This document shows positions 15,745 to 23,670 of a DNA stretch of 24,062 nucleotides, piece by piece; position 1 is the first letter of the stretch; the number at the start of each line of letters is the position of its first letter. The position numbers were made by a program, and so were the translations under genes. The notes below the pieces were generated by a model. That model made no database searches. It saw only the letters and a program-made list of their open reading frames with translations, and was not told the DNA's origin. This DNA comes from Methanoregulaceae archaeon (GTDB lineage Archaea; Halobacteriota; Methanomicrobia; Methanomicrobiales; Methanospirillaceae): the NCBI GenBank assembly GCA_025453715.1, contig JALOPT010000002.1:1-24062 (forward strand), read 5' to 3'.

Positions 15745-15796
15745 TGCAGGGACAAAATGTATTTTTTTCCAGGTCCTGGCATTCCTAAAGGCAACT

Positions 15797-16762
15797 TCAT
15801 CTTCCTATGAAAAGGATGAAAGCACTTATTGCTCCGAATATGATAAACCCCCCGTCTGCAAGGACATCGCAGATAAAATTAATGTCAAGTATTCTGCCGA
15901 TGGAAATGATGCAGAACTGGATATAACAAAGTCCAATGGCAAGAAGTGTGAGTACCGGGATCGGCATGTAACTTGCTCCACAGAGCAGAATTCCCAGACC
16001 AATGATTAACGTCACGCTGGTAAGAAGCGCTTTGGTATTTCTGTCCCCGATAATTACAGGGATTGTCCTTACTCCCACCAGGGCATCCCCTTCCCTGTCA
16101 CGGATATCCGGGAGAACCGACGCCATAAACACATAGTTGAAGAAAAAAAGTATGGTCAGGAGCGCAGGTATACCTGGCAGGAGATTGGATGCATAAACCG
16201 GTAGTAACGTGAGTGTTAATGCCCATGCACCAGCAACAAGAAGGTTTTTTAGCAGGGGGATCTCCTTTAAACGGTGAAATTGCCATGTTTTTGGGAAAAA
16301 CGGCACGCTATAGAGAATACCGCTGATAAGCGGAATCAACCCGACAAGAAGTACGGCTGGCCCGGATAGTGAACAAATTCCAATTGCAACTGCGTATGAA
16401 ATGAGAGCTGCAAAGAAGAGGTGCTTTTCAAATCTCTTGGTAAATGAAAATCTCTCCTGGTGATTGATCTCATCTTCTGCCTCGTCGGTCTTCCGGTTCA
16501 GGTTGTAAACCGAGAATGAAACAAGTATCATGATACTAACCAGGGCCGGTGTGCAAGAGATTCCCTGGATAAAACACGATGCAAATACCCCTGCTCCGCC
16601 GGTCAATGCAAGAATAGCCGAGCTGAACTTGATGGTACTAAACAATTCATTCAATGCTACCAAAAAGCGCTGTTTTATGTCATACCCATACCAATGGGTG
16701 GGTAACGATCTACCTTCATAGGAAAATGCCATAGGAAAAAATGGTACTGTACTGGATAACAT
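15797..16762 (-). CDS. UbiA-family prenyltransferase
   Basis: The 321-residue integral membrane protein has the two aspartate motifs of UbiA enzymes: N89xxxD93xxxD97 (NRKTDEAED) and D222xxxD226 (DIRDREGD), which bind the magnesium diphosphate of an isoprenoid. About eight or nine hydrophobic segments are visible from residue 48 on. The family includes archaeal ether-lipid geranylgeranyl transferases and quinone or haem prenyltransferases. The first motif differs from the NDYFD-type of the main ether-lipid enzyme, so I do not assign a substrate. The first 30 residues are polar and unusually long. A TATA box near 16829-16840 on the minus strand and a 17-bp palindrome at 16800-16816 precede it. 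Confidence 0.88.
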   Translation of the reverse strand: MLSSTVPFFPMAFSYEGRSLPTHWYGYDIKQRFLVALNELFSTIKFSSAILALTGGAGVFASCFIQGISCTPALVSIMILVSFSVYNLNRKTDEAEDEINHQERFSFTKRFEKHLFFAALISYAVAIGICSLSGPAVLLVGLIPLISGILYSVPFFPKTWQFHRLKEIPLLKNLLVAGAWALTLTLLPVYASNLLPGIPALLTILFFFNYVFMASVLPDIRDREGDALVGVRTIPVIIGDRNTKALLTSVTLIIGLGILLCGASYMPIPVLTLLAIGLCYIQFCIISIGRILDINFICDVLADGGFIIFGAISAFILFIGR

Positions 16763-16799
16763 TCGTTATGATGACGAAGGTTCATCTCCCGGAGTAATG

Positions 16800-16840
16800 T
16801 TAATCGCAGCGATTAATCTGAAAATACGTGATAAATATAT
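16800..16840 (-). promoter_or_regulatory. TATA box and 17-bp palindromic operator for the UbiA-family gene
   Basis: On the minus strand a TATA-like ATATATTTATC (16829-16839) is followed by the perfect palindrome TTAATCGCAGCGATTAA (16800-16816; 8-bp arms, one-base centre). The palindrome covers the predicted transcription start, where a bound dimer would block polymerase. Confidence 0.6.
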
Positions 16841-17039
16841 CAGGTGATGTGCAATCTTCAATCCTGATAATAAGGTCCAGAAGCCCGAAATTTATCGTAC
16901 CAGGTCCCCGGTGTAGAAGGTTGGAATATCCCGGATTGACGGGAAGTCATAAGAAACCTCCATCCTTTGAGAAATCGCGGTATAACCAGACATGAGTTTA
17001 TCTCCCGGCTTCACCGGGGTTTAGAATTGCGGGGTTTTA

Positions 17040-18086
17040 ATGATGGCAGGTATGAATGTTCTCCTCATCGAACATGAATCGGTTACCACGAAAGGAATTC
17101 GTGCAGTTCTGTCCGCTATGGGATATGAGGTGGTTGCCATTGTTGATGATGCAGATAATGCCCTGAAAATTGCCCGCCATGTTAAACCTGACCTTATTAT
17201 CCTCGATATTTCACAGTACGGCGAAACTGCATGGATTTCGTCAGCCGAAAAAATCAGGGGGCATGGGGAGATCCCTTTCCTCCTCATTGTTGCACCTTCA
17301 TGGAGTAACTATCCAGGTCTCGCCATGCTCCCCCCCCAGTTTGATTATTACATCCTGCCCCTCGAGGAAGAAAAACTGCAGATAACCATCAACATGGTTC
17401 TTAAGAAATATGCCCTTGAAATCCGGCTGAAAAAGAGCGAGGAACGCTACCGCACCATTGCTGAACTTGGAGATGACATGATATTCATTGTGAACAGGGA
17501 GCGGGTCCTGGAATATGCCAACAGTGTTGTAATGATGCGCTTTAGTTCTGACAGCCATAACAGTGATTTCAAAAAACCCTATGATGAGGTCCTTGCCGGG
17601 GAATTGATCAAATCGCTTGACAATTTTATCTCCCGGGTTATATGGTGGGGTGAAAAAATTCATCGCCAGGACCAGGTACGGACACCATACGGGATCGAAT
17701 GGTATGAAACCCTCCTGATCCCGATGAAAAGCAAAAATAACCTTGTTAATGCAGTAATTGTCGTATCCCGTGATATTACCGACAGGGTGCGGTTCGAGGA
17801 AAAGCTGAGAGAAAAGGGAATCCGGCAGATCGAAAAAAATAATGAGCAGTTCCAGATCCTGAATGACCAGATCAGAAACCCTCTCCAGGTGATTAAATCA
17901 ATTATCGAACTTGAAGAAAATCCCTACCAGGAAAAGGTTCTGGAACAGGTGGCAATTATTGATTCGATTGTTACACGGCTCGACGAAGGCTGGCTGGAGT
18001 CTGAAAAGGTAAGAAGGTTCCTGATAGAACACTATCATCATGGAAACCCTGAATGCCGGGAGAAGACCGGCCTGATATCACATTAA
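17040..18086 (+). CDS. Receiver-PAS signalling protein with kinase-like tail lacking histidine and ATPase domain
   Basis: The 348-residue protein has a receiver-like domain (1-120), a PAS domain (about 135-250, ending VVSRDITDR) and a HisKA-like helical pair (265-330). The receiver keeps Asp56 (LIILDIS) but the usual Ser/Thr is Ala85 (LLIVAPSW) and the usual Lys is Leu106 (YYILPLEE). In the helical pair, the expected SHELRTPL-like motif reads LNDQIRNPL, with Asp276 where the phosphorylated histidine should be. No HATPase domain follows. It can hardly autophosphorylate and is more likely a sensory adaptor. The response regulator starts 15 bp downstream, so they should be co-transcribed. An ATG one codon downstream is an equal start choice. 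Confidence 0.85.
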   Translation: MMAGMNVLLIEHESVTTKGIRAVLSAMGYEVVAIVDDADNALKIARHVKPDLIILDISQYGETAWISSAEKIRGHGEIPFLLIVAPSWSNYPGLAMLPPQFDYYILPLEEEKLQITINMVLKKYALEIRLKKSEERYRTIAELGDDMIFIVNRERVLEYANSVVMMRFSSDSHNSDFKKPYDEVLAGELIKSLDNFISRVIWWGEKIHRQDQVRTPYGIEWYETLLIPMKSKNNLVNAVIVVSRDITDRVRFEEKLREKGIRQIEKNNEQFQILNDQIRNPLQVIKSIIELEENPYQEKVLEQVAIIDSIVTRLDEGWLESEKVRRFLIEHYHHGNPECREKTGLISH

Positions 18087-18101
18087 CAGGAGTGGATTAT
18101 T

Positions 18102-18485
18102 GTGCAGACCGTATGCCTTGTGGATGATAATGAAGACATTTTATCGATATTTTCCCTCTACTTCAGGAGGAAAGGTTACCATGTGATCACCGCAGGCAGC
18201 GGCCGGGATTGCATTGACATGACCGGGGCATATATGCCCGAACTGATCCTTCTTGATGTGATGATGGAGCCAATGGATGGATGGCAAACACTGGTGGCTC
18301 TGAAAAGGAACCCGAAGACCTGCCATATCCCCGTGATCATGGTATCAGGTAAAAAACCGACACCTGATGATGTTCATCTGTATGGAAAATTCTATGAACA
18401 CTTCATTATGAAACCCGTGAGTTTTCCTGTTTTGTTCGAAGTGGTTTCCAGCGTCCTGTCCCCCAAGGTCATCCGGGTAAGGTAA
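18102..18485 (+). CDS. Single-domain response regulator
   Basis: The 127-residue protein is a complete CheY-like receiver with no output domain. The acidic pair Asp8-Asp9 (LVDDNED), the phosphorylation site Asp52 (ILLDVMM), Ser82 (VSGK) and Lys104 (IMKPVS) are all present, in contrast to the gene just upstream. It starts with GTG preceded by AGGAGTG about eight bases away. It probably receives phosphate from a kinase encoded elsewhere and signals by protein contact. Confidence 0.93.
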   Translation: MQTVCLVDDNEDILSIFSLYFRRKGYHVITAGSGRDCIDMTGAYMPELILLDVMMEPMDGWQTLVALKRNPKTCHIPVIMVSGKKPTPDDVHLYGKFYEHFIMKPVSFPVLFEVVSSVLSPKVIRVR

Positions 18486-18586
18486 TAAAAAGGGACTGTT
18501 GCTGGCAGCCCGCATACTCCTGCCTACATTTAAGAGCCTGCGGGATTAATGGTAATAAATAAATCAGAACAGCCACAGGGAATACT

Positions 18587-19057
18587 ATGGAATATACAAA
18601 AGTACTGTATTTTCTGGTCCTTTGTATTATCATTCTTACAGTTATTGTATTGTACCTTTTTTTCCCCCTGCTTGAGCTCTCTTCCCCTTTGAAAAATTCC
18701 CGCCAGATTCAGACTATAACGGTTGTTGAACAAAGTGGTGAAATTAATACGCACAGTGGAACGTATGTCGTGACCGGTACAGCCCAGAATACCGGCACCA
18801 CAACAATTGTAAAAGTATATCTGGTCGCGACAACCTACGATGCAAACGGGACGCTGCTCGGTTCCACCTATGACGCCCTGGTGAATTTGAAGCCCGGGGA
18901 GCGTGCCAGTTTCAGGATAGAAACCTGGCCCTACTACCAGGGATACCTGGTCGCACAATACTCGATAGTCCCGGACTATAACTATGTTCCCACCTTGCCG
19001 GGCAGGAGTGATGGTTACATCCCCACGCCAGTGAGTACGGTAAAGCCAACAATCTGA
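18587..19057 (+). CDS. Membrane-anchored FxLYD-domain protein
   Basis: This 156-residue protein has one N-terminal membrane segment (about 7-29, VLYFLVLCIIILTVIVLYLF) and an extracellular beta-sandwich over residues 58-115 that resembles FxLYD domains: YVVTGTAQNTGTTTIVKVYL, then TTYDANGTLLGSTYDALVNL and LKPGERASFRIETW. Such domains occur on archaeal surface proteins, probably in adhesion or protein contact. A Pro/Thr-rich end follows. The ATG has a weak GGGA ribosome site. It lies about 100 bp after the response regulator and is convergent with the PAS-phosphatase gene. Confidence 0.82.
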   Translation: MEYTKVLYFLVLCIIILTVIVLYLFFPLLELSSPLKNSRQIQTITVVEQSGEINTHSGTYVVTGTAQNTGTTTIVKVYLVATTYDANGTLLGSTYDALVNLKPGERASFRIETWPYYQGYLVAQYSIVPDYNYVPTLPGRSDGYIPTPVSTVKPTI

Positions 19058-19152
19058 AATTGAGTTAACCGTTACAATAAGCGATTCAATGGATATTCGG
19101 GAAATACAGTTTGAAGCCAGGAATCCCACTTTCAATTCAGGAACCGGGTTAT

Positions 19153-21165
19153 CTAGACCCCCCTGATTACCATCAGGGTGATATCATCGAACTGGGGCTG
19201 GCCAACTGCGAAGACGCTTACTTCCTCAAGTATTTTTTCCATTATACCGATGGCACTCATACCGGTATGTTCCAGGATGATCGACCTCAGCCTGTCTTCT
19301 CCAAACATCTCATCATCCCCGTTGATCGATTCGGTGATACCATCTGTATAGAGTACAACAATATCCCCTGGACCGATTTCCACGGTCCTTGACGAGTACA
19401 CCTGGTGCTCAATTCCTCCGAGGAAAATACCGGTTGGCATGAGTTCTTCAAATGTCTTTGTACTGCACCGGTACATCAGCGGCGGGTTATGACCGGCATT
19501 TACATAGGTGAGTGTCCTGTCCTTTTCCGAAAGTGACCCGTAAAACAGCGTGACGAACATCCCTGCCTTTGAGTCCTGCGTGATAATATCATTTGCAAAA
19601 CCGATCGCCTTTGCGGGGTCCCTGTGCCAGAGTGCATTGACCCTGACGACGATCCTTGAAAGGGCCATGAAAAGGGCTGCCGGGACCCCTTTCCCTGAAA
19701 CATCGGCAATTAATATACCATACTTTCCCATGTCCAGCGGGATCACCTCGAAGGGAATGACATCAAAAAAGTCACCTCCTACTTCTTTTGCCATCACGCT
19801 CCGGGCAGCGATATCAAACCCCCTGATCTTAGGCAAGGCCTCTGGCAGGAAACTCTGTTGTATCTCTGCAGCAATCTGTAGCTCGGCACTGGACCGTGCC
19901 AGCTTCTGCTCAATCAGGATACGATCCGTGATATCCCTGATCGTTTCAATTGCGCCGGTAATGTTACCATCAGGGTCAAACAACGGACTTGCCTTGGCCC
20001 AGAAATAAGCTCCACCCTGCCTGAAACCCGGGATGAATATATCTACCACCAGCGTGTCGCGGATTCGCTGGACGCTGTGGTACCGCTGTTCAATTTCTTC
20101 ACCGGGCATAAAAATCAGGTTCGCAAGCATCGGCTTCTTCTCTCCGTAAAACGGGATTGCGTATTCGTAATCCCCTTTCCCGATCATCTGTTCAGCTGTG
20201 GTCCCCGTAAGTTCCTCGAGTGCCCTGTTCCATGCGATGACAACCCCGTTCCGGTCAATCACGAACGTCGGGTCAGGAAGGAAGCTGATGATCTCGGCAA
20301 GCCTCTGCCTTGCACGGTCCGTTTCAAGTTCTGCCTGTTTCCTGTCGGTAATGTCCCTGATCGTCTCTATGGCACAGGTCATCTCACCATTCCTGTTGTA
20401 GATGGCGCTTGCCTTTGCCCAGAACCAGGTGCCTCTCCCGCCGAATTCCGGGAGGAAAATATCGACAAGGAGCGCATCAGTTGTCCGTATTATGGAATGA
20501 TAGCGCTTTTCCACCTCTTCATCCGGCATGAACACCAGGTCAGCAAGCATTGGTTTTCGTTCACCGTAAAATGGAATGGCGTACTCGTGGTCCCCTTTCC
20601 CGATCATTTCCGTCGCTGCTACTCCGGTCACCTGCTCCATTGCACGGTTCCATGCGATTACGACTCCTTTATTATCGATCACGAACGTTGCATCAGGAAG
20701 GAAATTGATTATCTGGCCGAGCCTGGCCCGGATTTGTTCTGTCTCCTGTTCTGCCTGTTTCCTGTCAGTGATATCCCGGATCGTCTCTATTGCACCGGTT
20801 ATCGTCCCGGCATGGTCGCGGAGCGGGCGGGCTTTTGCCCAGAACCATGCCCCGCCAGTCCGGAACCCTGGGATAAAAATATCGACCACAAGCGTGTCCC
20901 CGGTCTTCCGGACCGTGTTGTACCTCGCCGTAAGTTCCTCATCCCCCATCATGACAAGGTTTGCAAGCATCGGTTTCCGTTGGCCATAGAATGGTATGGC
21001 ATACTCGTAATCCCCCTTCCCAAGCATCCGGGATGCCGGAACACCAGTCATCTCCTCCATTGCCCTGTTCCATGCGATGATACTACCAGAAGAATCGATA
21101 ACAAACATCGCGTCCGGCAGGAAGTCTATGATTTCTTTATAACAATCTTCGTTCAGCCCGGCCAA
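19153..21165 (-). CDS. Triple-PAS PP2C/SpoIIE-type phosphatase
   Basis: The 670-residue protein has three tandem PAS units followed by a SpoIIE/RsbU-type serine phosphatase. Each unit contains FLPDxxFVID, IAWNRA, GKGDxEYAIPFYG, FWAKA and ETIRDITDR, with no length difference: AWN begins at 31, 171 and 311, and RDITDR at 130, 270 and 410. The phosphatase (about 435-670) keeps the metal aspartates in EVGGDFFDV (465, 468), IADVSGKG (488), YTDGITES (608) and QFDDIT (660-661). It has no kinase domain and no membrane segment. The start is TTG with AGGAAGTG seven bases upstream; a TGA three codons earlier excludes any longer frame. Its target is unknown. Confidence 0.94.
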   Translation of the reverse strand: MAGLNEDCYKEIIDFLPDAMFVIDSSGSIIAWNRAMEEMTGVPASRMLGKGDYEYAIPFYGQRKPMLANLVMMGDEELTARYNTVRKTGDTLVVDIFIPGFRTGGAWFWAKARPLRDHAGTITGAIETIRDITDRKQAEQETEQIRARLGQIINFLPDATFVIDNKGVVIAWNRAMEQVTGVAATEMIGKGDHEYAIPFYGERKPMLADLVFMPDEEVEKRYHSIIRTTDALLVDIFLPEFGGRGTWFWAKASAIYNRNGEMTCAIETIRDITDRKQAELETDRARQRLAEIISFLPDPTFVIDRNGVVIAWNRALEELTGTTAEQMIGKGDYEYAIPFYGEKKPMLANLIFMPGEEIEQRYHSVQRIRDTLVVDIFIPGFRQGGAYFWAKASPLFDPDGNITGAIETIRDITDRILIEQKLARSSAELQIAAEIQQSFLPEALPKIRGFDIAARSVMAKEVGGDFFDVIPFEVIPLDMGKYGILIADVSGKGVPAALFMALSRIVVRVNALWHRDPAKAIGFANDIITQDSKAGMFVTLFYGSLSEKDRTLTYVNAGHNPPLMYRCSTKTFEELMPTGIFLGGIEHQVYSSRTVEIGPGDIVVLYTDGITESINGDDEMFGEDRLRSIILEHTGMSAIGIMEKILEEVSVFAVGQPQFDDITLMVIRGV
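19876..21135 (-). repeat. Three 420-bp tandem PAS-coding repeats
   Basis: Copies lie at 20716-21135, 20296-20715 and 19876-20295, each encoding 140 residues (11-150, 151-290, 291-430). They align end to end without a single insertion or deletion but with many substitutions. Copy 3 is closest to copy 1 in some stretches (VVDIFIPGFR) and to copy 2 in others (GVVIAWNRA, MIGKGD). Confidence 0.93.
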
Positions 21166-21334
21166 CAGAATTCACTTCCTGAAGAATACGTTACCTCCCT
21201 GGTATGTAGTTCCTTCGCAGGTACCTAGAAACGTTTCCCTGCTTCTTGTTTACAGGGCAATCTGCAATAAAATAATTTTATATTGTCAGTCTGGCAGGTA
21301 TTTTTTGAGTTGCCAGGCGGGGTCAGCATAACCA

Positions 21335-21358
21335 CAGATAGTCTTATCTGTTCAGATA
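21335..21358. promoter_or_regulatory. Triple CAGATA motif upstream of the YIP1-like gene
   Basis: CAGATA (21335-21340), TATCTG (21345-21350) and CAGATA (21353-21358) alternate in direction just before the ATG at 21366. The first two form a hairpin with a GTCT loop. A TATA-like TTTTATAT (21277-21284) would place the transcription start near 21308, so the motif would lie in the leader and could act as RNA or DNA. Confidence 0.4.
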
Positions 21359-21365
21359 TCGTGAA

Positions 21366-22019
21366 ATGAGTTATATGCTTGAAGAATTTGTTAAAAATGT
21401 AAAGGGTTTCTTAATGTCACCTGTTGAGGCGTTTAAACAGACAGGAGCAAAAACCCTCGGGGCTGCATACCAGTATTATACCATGCTCCTCGTTATCTTC
21501 ACTATACTCTATGGGATAGTTACTCTTGCCGTCGGGGCTTTCATGTTCAACAGCTACGTTCAGGAGCTTTCGATGGTACCGCTTGTCGGCAAGCTGTTAT
21601 CCGCTCAGCTGGCAAAATTCGGCGCATTTGTGATGGTTGCTGAATTATTTTACGTATACGCGGTCTTCCTTGCCCTTCTGTTCGGGGTATTCCTGGCGGG
21701 GTTCCTCCTCCACGTCTTTGTTATCCTGATGGATGGGAAGAAAGGCGTGAAAGAGACCCTTAAAACGACCATGTTCGCAGCAACTCCCGGACTCCTGCTT
21801 GGCTGGATACCCCTTGTATGCATTATCGGGTGGGTCTGGTCATTCGTGCTTCTTATTCTTGGATTCAGGGACAACAACGGGTTATCCTTTGAAAAAGCCG
21901 TATTGGTAGTAATCATACCGGTAATACTCGTACTGATATTACTCGTGCTTGGTATCAGCGTTGTCTCAACATTCCTTGGTGCTCTTGTCTCGCTGCTACC
22001 GACACCCTTCTCAAAGTAA
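21366..22019 (+). CDS. YIP1-like membrane protein
   Basis: This 217-residue integral membrane protein resembles the YIP1 family. It begins with the polar segment VKGFLMSPVEAFKQTGAKTL (family lead-in with a P-x-EAF motif) and then has about five hydrophobic segments at roughly 38-60, 85-118, 135-150, 152-168 and 178-205. GVKETLKTTMFAATPGLLLG and GWVWSFVLLILGF are typical of the third and fourth helices. Function in archaea is not known. No ribosome site is seen; an ATG three codons downstream is possible. It is divergent from the triple-PAS gene. Confidence 0.85.
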   Translation: MSYMLEEFVKNVKGFLMSPVEAFKQTGAKTLGAAYQYYTMLLVIFTILYGIVTLAVGAFMFNSYVQELSMVPLVGKLLSAQLAKFGAFVMVAELFYVYAVFLALLFGVFLAGFLLHVFVILMDGKKGVKETLKTTMFAATPGLLLGWIPLVCIIGWVWSFVLLILGFRDNNGLSFEKAVLVVIIPVILVLILLVLGISVVSTFLGALVSLLPTPFSK

Positions 22020-22183
22020 ATCATTCTCATATCCTTTTTCTCTAAAAATCTCAGCGTATTAGCTGGCCGATTATTTTAGTCCATGCCGGACCCTGTTCCA
22101 TCACCAATAGATCCCGATAATAAGGAATGCGGGACAATGTATACAGGACAACGTAATGTGCCTGGCTGATGGTACAAAAATCT

Positions 22184-22191
22184 TTTATAAT
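22184..22191 (+). promoter_or_regulatory. TATA box for the MBL-fold gene
   Basis: TTTATAAT lies about 37 bp before the ATG at 22224, giving an expected leader of about 10 bases that still includes GGGTG. Confidence 0.5.
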
Positions 22192-22223
22192 TATTTCAGA
22201 TTCACAAGTGAGCGGGTGTTATT

Positions 22224-22859
22224 ATGGAGATAGTCCGGGGGGTTCATCAGGTTGACGGGATCATTGGGAACAGCTATATTATCAACGGGAAAAAGATGGT
22301 TGTCATTGACACCGGACTACCCGGCAACAGCAGGAAAATTATCAATTACATCCGTGTTGCGCTTAAGCGTTCTCCAAATGATGTAACGACGATTATTCTT
22401 ACCCATTACCATGAAGACCATTCAGGTAATGTATATGAATTAAAAAATCTTACCGGTGCAATCGTTGCCATTCATACCGGGGATGCAGATTACGTATCAG
22501 GAAAAAAGGAGATGCCGGAAGGTCACTCCCCCATCCAGCACGTGACCCCGGACACCTTATTACAGGATGGTGACAAAATCGCAGGACTTACCTGCGTACA
22601 TTGTCCTGGTCACACGGCGGGAAGCATTGCACTGTATGACCCGAACCGGAGAATTTTATTCAGCGGTGACACGCTTGGTTATGATGAGGGGAAAGTCCGC
22701 GGCCCAAGAGAAGAATTTTCAGATGACATGGGACAGGTAAAAAGATCTATTCAAATTCTGTCCGGTCTCGATTATGACCTGATGCTTCCGGGACATGGAA
22801 GTTCACTGAAACCTGACGCTGCAGTACGCGTTGGCGAGTTCTCCCAAAGCCTGCAATAA
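22224..22859 (+). CDS. Metallo-beta-lactamase-fold hydrolase
   Basis: The 211-residue protein is a stand-alone MBL-fold hydrolase of the glyoxalase-II-like type. Its dinuclear metal ligands are all present: H61-x-H63-x-D65-H66 (LTHYHEDHSG), His130 (CPGHTAGS), Asp149 (FSGDTLG) and His191 (LPGHGSS). The substrate is not predictable; thioesters and similar small compounds are usual. It has no added domain such as a flavodoxin. A GGGTG ribosome site and a TATA box precede the ATG. It is convergent with the HTH-ACT gene. Confidence 0.92.
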   Translation: MEIVRGVHQVDGIIGNSYIINGKKMVVIDTGLPGNSRKIINYIRVALKRSPNDVTTIILTHYHEDHSGNVYELKNLTGAIVAIHTGDADYVSGKKEMPEGHSPIQHVTPDTLLQDGDKIAGLTCVHCPGHTAGSIALYDPNRRILFSGDTLGYDEGKVRGPREEFSDDMGQVKRSIQILSGLDYDLMLPGHGSSLKPDAAVRVGEFSQSLQ

Positions 22860-22870
22860 TTGAAGTATAT

Positions 22871-22878
22871 AAAAAAAA
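22871..22878 (-). terminator. Oligo-T8 terminator for the HTH-ACT gene
   Basis: Eight A bases on the plus strand form T8 on the minus strand, ten bases after the HTH-ACT stop codon. The MBL-fold gene, arriving from the other side, meets a T6 run at 22900-22905. Confidence 0.5.
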
Positions 22879-22887
22879 TTGAAACCT

Positions 22888-23388
22888 TTAGATAATTACT
22901 TTTTTAACCTGTGGCAGTGCCCTTATCTCCTCGATAACTCCATGGGGGATTAACTGGTCCAGGATAATCACTAGTTTTGGCTCCTCTGAAAGCTGTGGGT
23001 CTGTAACAAATATCTGGCGGATCGAGAGGTTATGCCCGCTTAGCACCCTGACTGCAGCACCGACAATCCCCCGCTCTGATGCATTTTTAGGCAGGACCGT
23101 GATGACCGTAAGACCAAGCGATTCAGCAACATTTGACAGGTCCGGTGTAGCCCTCATACCTATAAAGATTTCCCGGAGCGAAGGAATCGTCAGGATCCTC
23201 TGGGCGGTGGCATCGACGACGCGTCGATCAGAACCGATTGCCTTTGCGATCTGCGTGGCGGCGACCTCGATCCCGTTACACGTCACCCGGCCGTCTTTGT
23301 TGATACCAAAACCGTTTTCGAGCAGAAAACGCACCACTTTACTCTGGGAGGGGGAATCTGCAAACTCGTGAATGATATCAGACCACAT
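22888..23388 (-). CDS. HTH-ACT amino-acid-responsive regulator
   Basis: The 166-residue protein has an N-terminal helix-turn-helix-like part (1-75; SKVVRFLLENGFGINKDGRV and TQIAKAIGSDRRVVDATAQR) and a C-terminal ACT domain (about 93-166; LGLTVITVLPKNASERGIVG, then LSIRQIFVTDPQ and EIRALPQVKKVII). It fits the archaeal group of predicted amino-acid-metabolism regulators with an ACT domain (COG2150-like). ACT domains bind amino acids. I chose ATG 23388 because a TATA box at 23411-23420 is centred 27 bp upstream, giving a leaderless message; the 30-codon extension would cross the promoter. It is divergent from tRNA-Leu(GAG). Confidence 0.88.
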   Translation of the reverse strand: MWSDIIHEFADSPSQSKVVRFLLENGFGINKDGRVTCNGIEVAATQIAKAIGSDRRVVDATAQRILTIPSLREIFIGMRATPDLSNVAESLGLTVITVLPKNASERGIVGAAVRVLSGHNLSIRQIFVTDPQLSEEPKLVIILDQLIPHGVIEEIRALPQVKKVII

Positions 23389-23410
23389 GGAGGGAGATCT
23401 GCTGCTGGTG

Positions 23411-23420
23411 GATATAAAAA
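23411..23420 (-). promoter_or_regulatory. TATA box for the HTH-ACT gene
   Basis: TTTTTATATC on the minus strand is centred about 27 bp before the ATG at 23388. This placement sets the start of that gene. Confidence 0.65.
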
Positions 23421-23488
23421 TACATCGATGCAGTTTTTTATGAATGGTGTTTTTAACGTATCGCAGTAACAGGATCATTCCGGATGGA

Positions 23489-23508
23489 AGCGATCGGTAG
23501 CGATCGGT
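23489..23508. repeat. Tandem 10-bp repeat AGCGATCGGT x2
   Basis: AGCGATCGGT occurs twice without a gap, and each copy contains the palindrome CGATCG. The 10-bp period puts both on one face of the helix. It lies between the divergent HTH-ACT and tRNA-Leu genes. Confidence 0.6.
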
Positions 23509-23564
23509 GATAAACGGATGGATACATTATTTTAGGTAGACATCCTCATTGTTATGGCGCGAGA

Positions 23565-23649
23565 GCGAGGGTAGCCAAGCTAGGTCAAAGGCGCTAGGTT
23601 GAGGGCCTAGTCTCGAAGGGGTTCTTGGGTTCAAATCCCATCCCTCGCA
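23565..23649 (+). tRNA. tRNA-Leu (anticodon GAG)
   Basis: The acceptor stem GCGAGGG/CCCTCGC pairs perfectly (23565-23571 with 23642-23648) and A is the discriminator base. The D-arm is GCC/GGC. The anticodon stem CTAGG/CCTAG holds the loop TTGAGGG with GAG, reading CUC and CUU leucine codons. A long variable arm (TCTCGAAGGGGTTC) is expected for leucine. The T-loop is TTCAAAT; the base pair at the foot of the T-stem appears to be T-T. No CCA is encoded and no intron is present. An AT-rich element near 23528-23536 may be its promoter. Confidence 0.97.
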
Positions 23650-23670
23650 TTCCATTTTAACAGGATTTTA

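Noticed and set aside
20077..21228. A 383-codon open frame on the plus strand opposite the triple-PAS gene
   Set aside because: It mirrors the three PAS repeats, shows no family motif, and the minus-strand protein is fully explained by PAS and phosphatase domains.
23389..23478. A 30-codon N-terminal extension of the HTH-ACT gene
   Set aside because: It crosses the TATA box at 23411-23420; the extension is basic and hydrophobic with no match to the family.
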